A stretch of DNA of 64,000 bases, from assembly GCA_013396635.1 (NCBI GenBank), contig WBMW01005284.1, positions 1-64,000 on the forward strand. Reading direction: 5' to 3'. The notes under the pieces are model-generated. The model had not been told where the DNA came from. It did not search any database and saw nothing but the letters and a program-made list of their open reading frames with translations. The position numbers were made by a program, and so were the translations under genes. Numbering within the stretch: the stretch's first letter is position 1; every line of letters starts with the position of its first letter. This document shows positions 1 through 11,600 of the stretch, one piece after another. The stretch is from Penelope pileata (Eukaryota; Chordata; Aves; Galliformes; Cracidae).

Positions 1-3000
1 TGCCGGCTCAAATCACAACAATTATTTAAATGGTGACTAATGGTTGCAAGATTGGTTTTAGTGTAACTTTTAAAAAAAATTCAGCCTATGAAGTTATGAC
101 ATGGACTTTCAATTTAACATACATTAAAACTATTGCTGAGCATCAGGAACCAGCTACCTTAAAAAATTAATAATAAAAAATAAAAGCCAAGAGTATGCTG
201 TGGGTTCAGCTGGCTTAAGAACATAACACATAGCTACACTTATTTGTCTAAACAGAAATATTTTTACAGGTGTGAAGGTAGTTCTGCCTATTTTCAGGTC
301 AGCCTGGTTCTTGTGAACTCCAGATAGCGGGCTCCAGGCTACTTGGAGGCTGCTTCTGACCCCGTGTAACATCTCTAAGCTTTGTACCTGTGTGCAGGCC
401 TAAGTGATGATGGTGAGGCTGCAGAAGGTTTTCTCCCCTCAGTTCTCACCAACTCACTCCTTTGTACTCTCTAGTTGCCAGTAGAATTCCTCATGCATAT
501 TTTTCTGATGAAATGTATGTCAGTGAAAAAATCATTTTCATTGGCTGGCACATTAAGAAAAATAAGCAACATTTTTCCTTCCTCTATCAAACCAAAGTTA
601 CATGAAATATATTCTACTTTTACACCACACTTATGAGGATTTATTTTGTGGGGGAAATGTGATTTACTGAGAAACAGAAGAATAGAGTTTTAGTTTGTTT
701 CTTCTTACAAGCAAAAATGCAGTTTGTGCTAATTAGAGCAGCTGGCTTACACAGCCTGCCTTAAATCCCAGGAGAAATCAGGAATAAAGGCTTTTTTTAA
801 GTATTTCTTAGTCTCCAAGGTTTTAAATTAAAACCTCTTTTGGTTAATGAGAAAGTTTACCAGTTCAGTTTTTATCTGGCTGGAGAAGAGACAGGAAATT
901 CACTGTTATCCATGTTCCATTCAGAACATGGTCTCTTGGTTTCGAAAACCCATCACAGTCAAATATGCTGTGACCGACATGATTTTTAATTTATTGGAGA
1001 AGTCAGAAGTCTCTGACAGGTGCCTGAATATAGAGGGGCAGAGTGTAGGGAAGCTGTAGGGACAGTACAAGACACGTGGGTTCCCTCTCAGGTCTGTTAG
1101 CAGAGATGGCTTTTGTCCATGGTAAAAGAATCCGCTTTGTTGGGAGATGCATTTCAGCCTCTTGTTTGATGCTACCAATGCTAGACGTGCTTTTAGTCTG
1201 CATTATTTTGCAGATTAGGTTCAAATTGTAACTGCTCTGATTTTTTTTTCCCCTCTTTTGAACCTTTTGTTATTTGGCAGGAGGTCTGCTGAGTTTTTAA
1301 TCAACAAGACCTTAGTTACATGGGGTAATTAGAATAAACCCTGTAATCTGTAGGGCCTGCAAAGAAAGAGGTAGACTGCTGTTACTTGAACATTTATTAA
1401 ATTCAATTTGTAAATAAATTATTTCCTACCTTTCCTTTTTATTTATTATATCTCTGATACTTATTCTCTGTACTTTATTAATAGGGCAACATTTCATCAA
1501 TATAAAAAAATGCAGAGCACCTCAAATGAGTTTGTAAACAACTTTCTGGTGATTTTTATCAGTATCCTATTGTTTTTTGTGTTTTTCAGTAACTGATACA
1601 CAACGTCTGTATTGACTGCAAAATTTAAGCAAACATAACTGCCCTCCAGGTTAACGAAGCATACCCAATGTGAGTCTGAGTGTAGGTTAGGTGTTCAGAA
1701 TGAGTTTGGGTCAGCGGGCAGCTCACAGTCAAGCCTGTAACTCACTGCACAAAGCCAGGGAAGGTTCCTATCCCAGACTGAAAAACTGAGGAGAGGGGAG
1801 CTATGGAGTTCCTGGGAGTCTTTCACGCATGAGTTATGGTAGAAAATGTAGCAGGTTTTTCACTGCCTGGTTTTGTTCCCTTCAACCTTGATGGGGGAGG
1901 ATGGCTTCATGAGGTGTGGCAGTAACACTGCCCTTCCCTGCAGTAGCAGCTGTGCCTGTTTTGGGTTTGCTTCTGGAACACGTAATGAGGAGCTGAGCTC
2001 TTCTGCCTATGCAGAAGCTAAAGTGGGCATGCCAGCAGTGTTTGGTACGTAAAGAAACTTCCAGAAATACCAGGCTTTCTGTTACGGTAACCACGAGTAA
2101 CAGTTCTAAGGAAAATAACTAAAGGGTAATAATTAGATGTTTCCCTCTCTCTAATGTTTTTGTGGTTAAGTCTAGTTTTGGGAAGAGTAATACCTTTTTT
2201 ATTAAAAAATAAACAGACACAATATAATAGAAAGAACAAGGTTGTCTTAAGTGAATTGTATGATAACACTTAGATATATTTAAGCCTATATACCCCAACA
2301 CGTTGCTTGAATCTTGTTATCTCACTTAAGGCTCGCTGTCTGTGAATGGGCACGTTTTCCTGTTGCTTCTGTTGGGACCTGGTTTTTGCAAAACATTGCA
2401 CGGCTGAAAATCCCACGTGAATAGTGAATATTAGTGAATTTGGGTTAGGAATATAAAGGTACCTCTCAGTTGACCTGAAAAATATTTCACCCTATGTGTT
2501 CTTCTTCTGTCTTTGTGGTTCTGCCTTCATCTTTTGTCCTTGCATATTGTTGGAATGTGATGAGGTTAAAATATTAGCTGAATTTTGCTTGGGTTCAATT
2601 AGGTATTCCATTCATTTTTAAAAAGTTCCCTAGGCCTTGAGTTCTGATTGTGCAAGTCTGACTCGGTGATAAAAATTATACTGTTATTTCTTCTGAGTTT
2701 TTATTTGAAATTTTATTATGAATAGCTTGATTGCAATGTAAACGTCTGGGTACTCACGCTTGTCAGCCTCAAACACTAGAAAACCTTTAATCTGCTGACA
2801 AAAACACTGGCTAAAAACAGCCTTTGAAATACCAGGGAAAGAATTTATTTAACTAGCAAAGAAAGAAGTGTCAGTTTGTCTTGAATCATGAAAATGAAAA
2901 TTAATTTGAGTTGATGGGTATGTAAATGTATTGCTTCAGAGGGCTGTGGTAGAGATCTGCTCTCTTCATCTACAGTAGGGGATAAAACACAAAGGGCTCA

Positions 3001-4009
3001 TTTTAGTGAATCATTAGGGGAAACAAATCTAATGGCCAGTAAAGGGTGGAATTGGAAGAGTATTTTAATGTTGGGGCCAAATTTGCCTTCATTGGCTTAA
3101 CTATATGAGCAAAATAAACTTACCTAGCAGCAGTGTTATGTATAATAAAGTCATACAGATCTCTTAAGGAGAGAATGTGGCTATACACCCTTAAGACCCA
3201 CTGTGGGCTTTTGAATTTCTACTCTTAGAAAACAATGTTATAATACTCATAAAATCCTGTGTGAATTGTATTTTGTTGCTGTTGTAACTCTCCTGATTTC
3301 TATCTGCTTGTAATTTTGTGGGTTTGATAACTGAGGCTGAGATTGCATTTCAGTTGCAACCAAATGCTGCATGACATGGTAGCAAGATCACATCTAGCTT
3401 AAAAGCAGGTTTAGAGTTTTGAAAAATCAAAATATGTTCTACCTTGCCAGTAGTTGTGGCATTGTATTTAAACATAATTTTTTAATAAGTTGCTACTTCA
3501 TTTCTCTATTCCTTTTAGTTCCTGATTAAGTGTTTTGGAGCCATTTTAGTAATTAAAAAAAAAAATCTTCATGAATGATGCCTATTATGTTAACTTTGTC
3601 TACTTTATGCAGTACTCAGTTGTTTGGCTTCTTGCTTCAGCCCAATGGTAGCTGCAGAACTTTCTGCTCAAAATACATTTAGCTTTTCACGTACGGTTTT
3701 TATTGTCAGATGCACAATCTGTAAAGTAACTTGCTTAGGAATGGGTGAAAAGCAATCATTTTTTAAGTGTTCTCTATTATAAGCAACTGCTTCTTGTGTG
3801 CACCTGTTCCTGCTGTGCCCTTGAATTCCCTGAAGTTACAAAACTTTTTAATAGTTTATTATGTTCGCTCTGTGTTTATCATTTGATTTATTTATTTCTT
3901 TTCTCTCAGCATTCCCACCTGTGTTCATGAAAACCCTTTGCTGAATTTCCTTTGGAAGGGACAAGACATAAATCTAGATCAGAATCATGTTGAATATTGA
4001 GAGAGTCTG
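1..4009. other. AT-rich non-coding DNA, no gene recognised
   Basis: Only short open frames (at most about 85 codons) occur on either strand, and none resembles a known family. No repeat family was recognised by eye. The stretch holds scattered A and T runs, for example an A run near 3556-3566, but no long low-complexity tract. It reads as intron or intergenic DNA. Confidence 0.6.
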
Positions 4010-4011
4010 AA

Positions 4012-4205
4012 AATCGCAGAATTGTAGGGATTGGAAGGGACCTCTGGAGATCCTCAGTCCAAAAGCAGTTCCCTACAGCAGTGCACAGAGAGGCATCTGG
4101 GTGAGTTTTAAGTATCTGTAGAGAAGGAGACTCTACCACTTCTCTCAGCCATCCTTCCTGGCTCCACCCAAGCAGCATTAGAGCCACTGCTCCTCAGGGA
4201 AAATC
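4012..4205 (-). mobile_element. CR1 LINE 3' fragment
   Basis: Read on the minus strand, the segment encodes the C-terminal end of CR1 ORF2: a REVVESPSLQILKTHPDASL string followed by the CR1 3' untranslated region. On the plus strand it appears as a reversed tail, with 'cagaattgtagggattgg' and 'aagggacctctggagatcct' near 4017-4057. These match the standard avian CR1 tail I know (attcTRtg repeat, ggttggaagggacctc, caaagcaggttccctacagcagg). The 5' part is lost: similarity fades past about 4150, where CR1 would normally continue into the NRLPREVVES region. It is a dead, 5'-truncated insertion, which is the usual CR1 outcome. The subfamily was not determined. Confidence 0.85.
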
Positions 4206-4210
4206 TGGAA

Positions 4211-7200
4211 TTCAATTTTCCATGAGCGTTAACTGCCTTGATTAGGCATAATAACCAGCAGATATAAATCCATGAATGGATAGATCTTTTTTGCCCGATA
4301 TGAAAACCACCTGAAATTGCAGACCACCACCTGGGCCACTTCACATGCCGCTCAGTGTTAAATTAAGCATATATTAAAATTTTATTACAAAATTGTTTTG
4401 CAATTTATTGACATAAATGTTGACATTTATACCAGTGTATTTGATGTTGAATGAATTACCAACTATTGTGCTCTAGGTTATAATCTACAAGCCAGATAAG
4501 GTCCAGGAAATTTTTTCTCCAGGTTATAAAATGATGATAATTTTTATAGCCTCAATATATTTGAAATATTCAGTATAATTGCCTTAATGATAGAATTGGA
4601 ACTAGATAAGACATTGAGATAATACACAGTTGAAGTTCAGCACTATTCAACACTCATGTCCAAATGTAAGCAAGTGTGGAATTTGCATGTCAATGATGAA
4701 TCAAATTGAAAATGTATTTATGACTTCCAGTCTCTGAAGCAAGCCTTGTGTAAGGTTAACACTGATCATTCTACATCATTTATTAAGGGCTGTAAGGAAC
4801 TGAATACAAAGCTTTCAACAAATTAGCACAAAGTTGGCCTGGCTAAGAAACTTTTTTTCAAGCTTTTCTTAGACATAAAAGCAAACAGACGTTTACCAAG
4901 GCTTGTAGAGAAACCTTTAATCAGATTCCTGCCAGAGGCAGGCTAGTGATCAAATGCGCCAGATTTGCATTTTTGTCAAACAAAGCTAGGAGATTGTGAA
5001 ACATCAGAAAGTGATTAGAGAAAGGCAATGAGAGAAGTAAGTAAAAATAACTTGGTTTCCACCAGCTGAGATCTCTGAAATTCCTGGAGTATTGTGCACA
5101 CAGTGATACCACTGTTAGTGGTTTAGGAGCACGAGTTTCCAAAGTGGAAGATGCTATGAAAGTGCTTTGATTCATAATTAATGCAGTGCAAATGCAGTAG
5201 CATGCAAATTCTTTCAGAGTACTTCTACAGAGCTAGTGAACTATAGAGGACAGTGAATTTGATCTTGGAAAAGCTGAAGACTTTTTATTGAATTTACAGA
5301 TCAATGGCTGTTTGTAGATATTATCTCAGTTTTTTCATATTTTTTCTCCTTTCATTCTGTGATTCAGAATTATATCAACTGATAGAAGGAATCTCACATT
5401 TACAAGTAGTTCTTCTGAAGGCTGATTTTAGTGTGACTGTTTCCTAGTTGTAGGAGGAAACATCAGGAAATGCCATTTAATTTATCCCAGGAGGGTTTGT
5501 GATTGAAGTATTTAGAAGTCTCTGCTGACGTAGTGTTATTGTGCTCCTATCTATTTCTGGGTAGACAGTGAATATTGGCAAAATGAAAAGCTTGAAAATT
5601 TCAATGTTGGCTCTTCCATTTTATAACCAGAAGTTACAAAGAATATTTAGGAGTAAAAGTTCGAAAAGCTTAGAACTTGAACTCCAGGATTTGTCAGCAT
5701 GCAGAGTTGCCATTGAAGTTGGTACCAAGCCCGGTACTGCAATACGGCAGTGTGTGTGGAATGAAACCCTGAACCAGTTATTGAATATGCCAGTGTATTT
5801 TCAGGGTGAAATAACTTTAAAACTCAGGGGTAGAACCTTAAGAATTTGTGAAACCTTGTTTTTATATTATTATAAAGCCTAAAAGCTAACCAACCAAGCA
5901 AAACCCCCTCAAAAGTATCAAAATTACGATCTCAGAGTGAGCTGGCCTCCCAAAGGACATGCAGGTGGATCCTGGCTCCAAGTCGTACAAAGGAACTACC
6001 AACATCCTGGAAACCCGTGTTTCTAAAATTGAGGCTAAGGTGACATTTAGATTCACAGCGTCTGTAAAAGTTGCATACATTTTTAAACACCTAGAAAATT
6101 CTGTAATAACCTTGCAGCCTAAGGGTCACCTTTCTCTGTCTGTGTGTTAGGTCAGTGGGTTTTGATAGGTCCTGTGTCATCTCTTAGAGATGCACTGTCA
6201 CAGAAGCAGTGTTCAAATGGCACTTGTTGGCAGCCTGTACCAAGTGTTGTTTTTCTTAACTGAAACCTGGAGGGAACAGTGCTGAAATAAATCTGCTTAA
6301 GCAATGAATGCTACTTATAGACCTGTAAGAAAGAAAGCTTAAACTATCGTAGTTTTTAGACGCTTTCATATTTGACAGAAAATTTGAGTGTCCTTTTACA
6401 CTACTGTACTTGGTTCCTCTCCCTACAGATCTCTATCTCTGCCTTGTCTCAGTTCTGTCATTGTTTTGTGTCAGTAGAAAGATATTGTACAAATAAAGCA
6501 GAATGATACTGCTTTTATTTCTAGCCACAGTGTGGGGGGAAAAAACTCATGAAACAAACTTTTTTCTTTTTTGTCCTTGAGATCTAAATCTCAGACTAAC
6601 TTGGAAATGCATATTTATGATTTCTGAGAAATTCAGTATGACTCAAGCTCTAGGGCAGAAATAAAATTGAAAAAAGCAGATGTACTCAGATTATTATAGC
6701 ATTGATTGAATATCAGTAAAAAATCTAATAGAATAACCTGTAGATTTTATACAGAAAACGGAGAAAAATATAAATTACTGTAATAGTCCAAGATGACAGC
6801 TAATTTTTAACAATGATTTTGTTCAATTTAAATTATGTCTGGTTTTAATTTCTTTCATCTTGATGCTTGTGCTTTTGTAGCTGCGAGGCATCACTGACAG
6901 CAGGTCCACGCACGTGACTTCCTGGTCGTGCTGTCAGTAAATCCAGAGGTTATGGAACTTCAAAATGTGTTGTGGAAATTAATAGACAGGAAGTGTTGCT
7001 GAAGTGAATGTTAACTAAAATATCAAATTCTACTCCAAAGTTCCTCATTAAGAAGGTAATAAAGCTAATGATCCCTGTTGGCTCGGGTTTATTTCAGATG
7101 CCTTATGAAGTATCTGGATAATAAATCATTTCTGAAACTTAGGCGAATTCTTGTACTTTGTAGAATTGTTAGATATGCTTTTGTTTGCATGCAGACTTCA

Positions 7201-8030
7201 ACGTAATGAGTATGATAGGTAAAGAATTAATTGGAGAGTTGTCTGTGATATTTGGAACTCTTCTAATACCGGAACATTGCAAGACATTAAATATGAAATG
7301 GAAAAGATTTTTCTATCTGACTATGTTAGAAAGTTGCTCATTTCTTGAACTATGTTGTGTGTTTCATTACTTTCAATAACAGAAGGGAGGAGAGCTAAAA
7401 ATTTTCCAAAACCACACAGTAACTTGTTTGGATTGCTGTTTAAAGGAATCCATCACAAGGCTTTTGAAATTATCTTTCCATCTTGATGTTTTGTTGGAGG
7501 CAGCAAGAAGGCTACTTGAAGATGAGTGTAGAAACTTGCAAAGCTAAAGGAAAAGAAGACTAGACGTCTAACAGCACGCATTCTCTTCCCGAAGAGCTTT
7601 TCCTAAAAAGTCAGGAGAGAGAAGCTGTGAATAGAGTGGGTGGGAATCTACTGAGCTATAGCACTAGGTATGTGCACCAGCTGTACTGGGCCATGTATTT
7701 GTATTCACTTCTAATCCCAAGTATGTGATGGAGACTTTTCTATCATTTGTTTTGGTTATAGTGTATTTGTGTGAAAATGTCTCTTGGCCGCAGTATTGCT
7801 TTTGGAAATGGGCAGCAAGCGTGGGAAATATGCTGCATATTGCATATATGGGGATAAAAATCAAAGTATTAGGCTTAGCTAATTGATTTAAACCACAAGT
7901 AGATCCCTTTTGTTGTCAATATGTACAAAGTGTTGTTAATCCTTGGTTCAATTAAGCTATTTAGCTACTTACATCTTCCTTACTGTTCTAGAAGCTATGT
8001 AATTCACAGAATGGATGTTATTCTGGGACT
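4211..8030. other. Non-coding DNA, no gene recognised
   Basis: A 104-codon open frame at 5568-5882 (+) and several shorter ones are present, but none shows a recognisable domain. The most structured spot is 6881-6938, a small CpG-containing segment with splice-like flanks and a 10-base inverted repeat, listed separately. Otherwise AT-rich DNA. Confidence 0.55.
6881..6940 (+). other. Exon-like segment with inverted repeat (speculative)
   Basis: A pyrimidine-leaning tract ending in 'gcttttgtag' (6871-6880) would serve as a splice acceptor. The 19 codons that follow are open (LRGITDSRSTHVTSWSCCQ) and run into a TAA at 6938-6940. The stretch carries several CpG dinucleotides, uncommon in its AT-rich surroundings. 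The 10-base arms actgacagca (6893-6902) and tgctgtcagt (6929-6938) are exactly complementary. A terminal coding exon, a structured RNA element or chance are all possible. I do not recognise the peptide. Confidence 0.15.
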
Positions 8031-8039
8031 TAGGGGCCT

Positions 8040-8938
8040 GATTTCTTTGCCTGCTTCTGTGGCCTGACTCTGGAAGTTCGAACTGTTAGCATTGTGATGT
8101 AGTCGTCAGAGTTAACAGCTTGTCTGGGTTTTAGGGAATCCAGAAGGATCACCCTTTTCCTGTCCCAAAAGTCAGTGCATATCATTTTAACTGCTGAGGG
8201 CTGTCTTGTGCTTTTTCTTCAGTGGCGAATTCACATCGCCATTCCACAGACTGCTGTTTTGATTCAGGCTCGTAGGGGTGACACCTCATCTTGTCACCAG
8301 TAATGAGGCAATCTGGGAAGCTGTCACCTTCAGCCTCTTGTTGGTTCAATAGGTGCTGACAAACCTGCTTACAGTGTCCTTCATGTTCCCATGTGAGCAT
8401 TCGTGGAACCCACCTAGGGTAACTGCAACATTCTAACATTGCCACCATTGTTTCCAACACATTGAAGCCAATGTTCAGCTCTGTACACAGTTCCCTGTTC
8501 ATAATCTGATGATTCATGTGGATGAGCTCGTAGGGACGCTCTTCATTTTGTTGTGTGATGGCTGTGCATGGCTGACCAGAACATGGCTTGTCTTTCACGT
8601 CACCATTGCCACTGCTGAAACGCACTGCCACTGCCCCTCACTGCGCTCACATCCGCTGTTTGGTCTCCATCAATGTTCAGCAAGCGTCAGAGAGCGGGCC
8701 ATTGGGTGCAATTTCTTCTGTATAGAGGAATTCAGTTCCCCCCTGGGCTCCATCTGCATGCCCATGTCAGAGGCCATGGGGTCAGAGTGCCCCTCTGCTG
8801 CCATCTGTCACACGGCCACAGCATGGGACGGGAGCTGGGGGGGAAGGTTCAGCTCTGCTGCCATCCCACCAACAGCCGCCTCTGGCGGTGTGGGCCAATG
8901 CAGTAAAACAGGAGGCATTACTTTTGGAGCATCCCTTG
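8040..8938 (-). mobile_element. Mariner-type DNA transposon (Galluhop-like), 3'-truncated
   Basis: The element reads on the minus strand. Its 5' end is at 8938, directly inside a TA dinucleotide (8939-8940), which is the target site mariners use. The end reads as a terminal inverted repeat with core 'gctccaaaagtaatgcctcc'. A GC-richer 5' leader (about 8700-8920) is shared with the fragment at 14.76 kb. It is followed by a degraded transposase gene (8041 to about 8680). Similarity stops near 8040, so the transposase C-terminus and the second inverted repeat are missing. Assignment to the avian Galluhop/Mariner1_GG group is from memory of that family. Confidence 0.85.
8041..8680 (-). pseudogene. 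Mariner transposase pseudogene
   Basis: The longest open piece is 149 codons (8631 down to 8182). It would have been a Tc1/mariner transposase, the nuclear DDE/D-family enzyme that cuts and joins transposon ends at TA sites. Visible landmarks are FSSGNGDVKDKP near residues 5-16, RELCTELNIG at 46-55, a WVPRML version of the mariner WVPHEL linker at 74-79, and ITGDK at 110-114, which carries the first catalytic Asp (D113) but has Lys where mariners normally have Glu. The HPYEPESKQQS region follows at 118-128. The open frame ends at a TGA just after residue 149. Homology continues in another frame over about 8041-8185, with peptides such as CTDFWDRK and RTSRVRP, so a frameshift separates the two parts. 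The region carrying the second and third catalytic Asp residues is absent. Non-functional. Confidence 0.85.
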
Positions 8939-8944
8939 TACATG

Positions 8945-11285
8945 CAATGCCTGGTAAAAATACCCTCTTAGGCCTGTAATGAATGAACGGAACACTTTGG
9001 ATATACTGAATAAGTGTTCAGTTATAGAAACTCTTTGTCCTCATCCTGCTGTGTGACACTGTGCAAGTTGCTTTGCCTTTGTTTTACCTAAAATTCTTGT
9101 TGTATTGTAAATGTGAGAGGCATGGATTGTTTCACAGAATGAGATTCTGCAGAATCTGAAGCAATAAGTTCCCAATCCTTAAATACAAATTATCTTATAT
9201 AACTTTTTATTTATGCATGGCCTCTGTTTTGCTGTAGACCGTATATTTTAGTTATAGAAATTTTTTTTTCAACAATTCTGAGTATGAAATACTTTATTTT
9301 AAAGAGCAGGTGAGACTTCCATCTGGTAGCAAGCCTCCAGGTGGTCGGGATTCCAGAAACCTTCTAATATTGTCTGATAAAAATCCTGAGAAGGACTTGC
9401 ACAATATCTCCAGTAGTCCTTGTTATGTTCAGGTCTCCTAGGCATCCTTTCTGTGAAGTAAGAAAGAATTTACTTCACTTTTTGAAGAAGAATATGGGTG
9501 AGAAACCAGAAGGTCTTTGGAGATATTTTTCTTCTGTCTCTCTCTTCTGTGAGACCACATTGTATATTGCTAGTTATATTTAAATGGAATTATTTTCCTT
9601 TAATTCTGATGTCACGCTTCATTCAGGGTTAGATCATCTCTCTCTTTTTCAATATTTATAATTATACCCACTGTTAGGTTAAATAAGGTGTTCTTGTGAA
9701 AAACTGTTTACTTCTGGGTCTGCTGCTATTTATTACTACCTTGTCCTTCTGTGCTGGATGGATTATTAGTGTAAAAAAGCATATTATGCTTATTGCTGGT
9801 ATCTGTGAAGCTGATTCTACCAATTTTTGATGTGAACTCCGAATCTCAACAAAATGGGAAGCTGAGCTCTCGGTTGGAATAGCATACAAATTGTTCCTTC
9901 TTCTAAGTAATTAGTTCATGTCTCTGATTTTAGAGAAATAAAATGGGAAGTCCTACACAATGCTGAAAGGAAAATGCTTGGAAAGAACTTGGAAGCTAAA
10001 TGACAATTTTGCTGCCTGTTGTAGTGTAAATTTCAGTGTTTTTTTTTGTTTGTTTGTTTGGTTTTTTGTTTGTTTTTTGGGGTTTTTTTGTGACTTCATC
10101 TAAACTGTTAATTTCTACATTCAATGCAAAATAACAGTCCTTGGTTTGAAAGTTAAAATGACTTAATTTATTGGAACATTTACTCAAGAGAAGAGCATGG
10201 CGTTTTAGTATTTCCAGAAACTGGTGGGTAGGATTGTAAGCAGATTTTGCAGTATATTTTGGCAGTTGTTGAAACAATATAGTTCCTTGCCTTTGGTAAT
10301 TTCACTGAAGACGAGAAGGAACATTTGTGGTAAGAAAATTCAATCTTTTATTTTTTTTTTTCTTGAAATACTTAATCAATCAAAAAGTTGGGAGGAGGAG
10401 AGCAGGGGCTGGGGAAAATATTTTGTAAATGTTAATTTATGGATATTTGCTTTATAGGGAAGGATGAAATCATACCTGATATAACACAATTGTAGAACAC
10501 ATTAAGTCTGGGGTAAATTTGACTCTCTTTTTTTCAAGCTCATAGATATTAAAACTCAGTGTTACATAAGCAAGTACAAAGGGTTGCCATTAACACGAAC
10601 AGAGAAACTCTGCGTTGATTCTGCGGCTGATAAAGCTAATCCAACCTGACACCACCTTGTGTCACGTTTAATTGCTCTCAAGTCTACCAGCAAAGCCCTT
10701 AGGTTAAAATTCAGAACAATTTAAATTTTTTGTTGTTGCAAATAGATGCTGAGAGATGCTATAAAACTTCAGAATGTATGTAGTTGAGCAAAACGTTGAA
10801 GATTGTGTACATTAATGTACTTGGATCTTGGGCGTACCTTGAGTGTGGATGTAGCCTGGGCAGAGGAGAACTGTGAGAGACGTGTGCAGAGCAGCACTGG
10901 CTGACACCCTGAAGAATTTCAGACCTGGGAGTCCGAAAGAAAATAACTTTGTGTGTAATCTGTGTCACTGAAGTATACCCAAGGGGAAATGTTAGCTCCA
11001 GAGCACTTTTTCCCCATCTTTTTAACGGGGACTGGCAGGAGAAGAAAATTCTCTTCAGGAGTGGAGGTGGGCAGTATAGGAAAGAACTCTGTTAATTATG
11101 TTATAACTTCAGGGGAAATTTTAGTTGATTAACCACAAAGCTAGCAAAGCTCTGTTTTGATTAATGTAGAGCTAACCTGAAAAGTGTGGCTATGTAAGGT
11201 GCTAGTTTTGGGCAGTTAAGAGCTTTACTATTCCATCGCTTCCAAGTGCTTAGTTCATATTTAGACTTACTGATATTTCTAATTA
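8945..11285. other. Non-coding DNA with a GTTT-rich tract
   Basis: No gene recognised. A T/G low-complexity tract at 10039-10090 (repeated GTTT and G-T runs) is the clearest structure. The open frames that cross it are artefacts of the simple repeat. Remaining sequence is unremarkable AT-rich DNA. Confidence 0.55.
10039..10090. repeat. (GTTT)n low-complexity tract
   Basis: Interrupted runs of T with GTTT repeats, seen directly. Read on the other strand it is an A-rich CAAA tract that yields a spurious lysine/threonine-rich peptide. Confidence 0.85.
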
Positions 11286-11294
11286 TGAGAAAAT

Positions 11295-11440
11295 AAGCAC
11301 CATGTGCACAGCCCCAGCCTCCACAAACCAAGGGACCTCAGCTGCTCCTCATACATCTTTCCCTCTAGACCCTTCACCATCTTTGTAGCCATCCTTTGGA
11401 CACTCCAGTAGTGTTATGTCCTTTTTGTACTAAGGTCCCT
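11295..11440 (-). mobile_element. CR1 LINE internal fragment
   Basis: The plus strand carries 'acaaaccaagggacctcagc', 'tgctcctcatacatctttcc' and 'ctctagacccttcaccatct' in order, followed by 'tttgtagccatcctttggac' and 'cctttttgtactaaggt'. These are the reverse complement of the CR1 ORF2 region encoding the ERLRxLGLF and RRATKMIKGLEHLPYEE stretch. Both ends are lost and there are small deletions, so no frame survives. It lies about 80 bases before a mariner end at 11.52 kb. Confidence 0.8.
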
Positions 11441-11518
11441 TCCACGCCAAGCCACTCAAGCACTCCTTTCGCACTCAGAAGAAAACCAGGCAGCTATTAA
11501 GGATGAAATCAAGATATG

Positions 11519-11600
11519 AAAGCCTCTCTGAAAGTAATGCCTCCTATTTTCTTCTGTTGGCCCATGAACTCAGAGATGGATGTTGGTAGTATGTTTAGAA
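11519..11600 (+). mobile_element. Mariner-type 5' end fragment
   Basis: The motif 'ctctctgaaagtaatgcctc' begins at 11524 and matches the inverted-repeat core of the elements at 8.9 and 14.8 kb. It is followed by a diverged leader with 'gttggcccatgaactcagag' and 'atggatgttggtagtatg', which aligns with the leader of the other two copies (gttggcccac, ggcggatgttggtgggatgg). Similarity ends near 11600, so only the 5' end remains, with no transposase. Confidence 0.75.

Noticed and set aside
5568..5882. 104-codon plus-strand frame as a small gene
   Set aside because: No known domain and no promoter or splice signal seen around it; length is within chance.
10039..10277. Minus-strand 93-codon frame with lysine/threonine-rich end
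   Set aside because: The unusual composition comes from translating the GTTT simple repeat.
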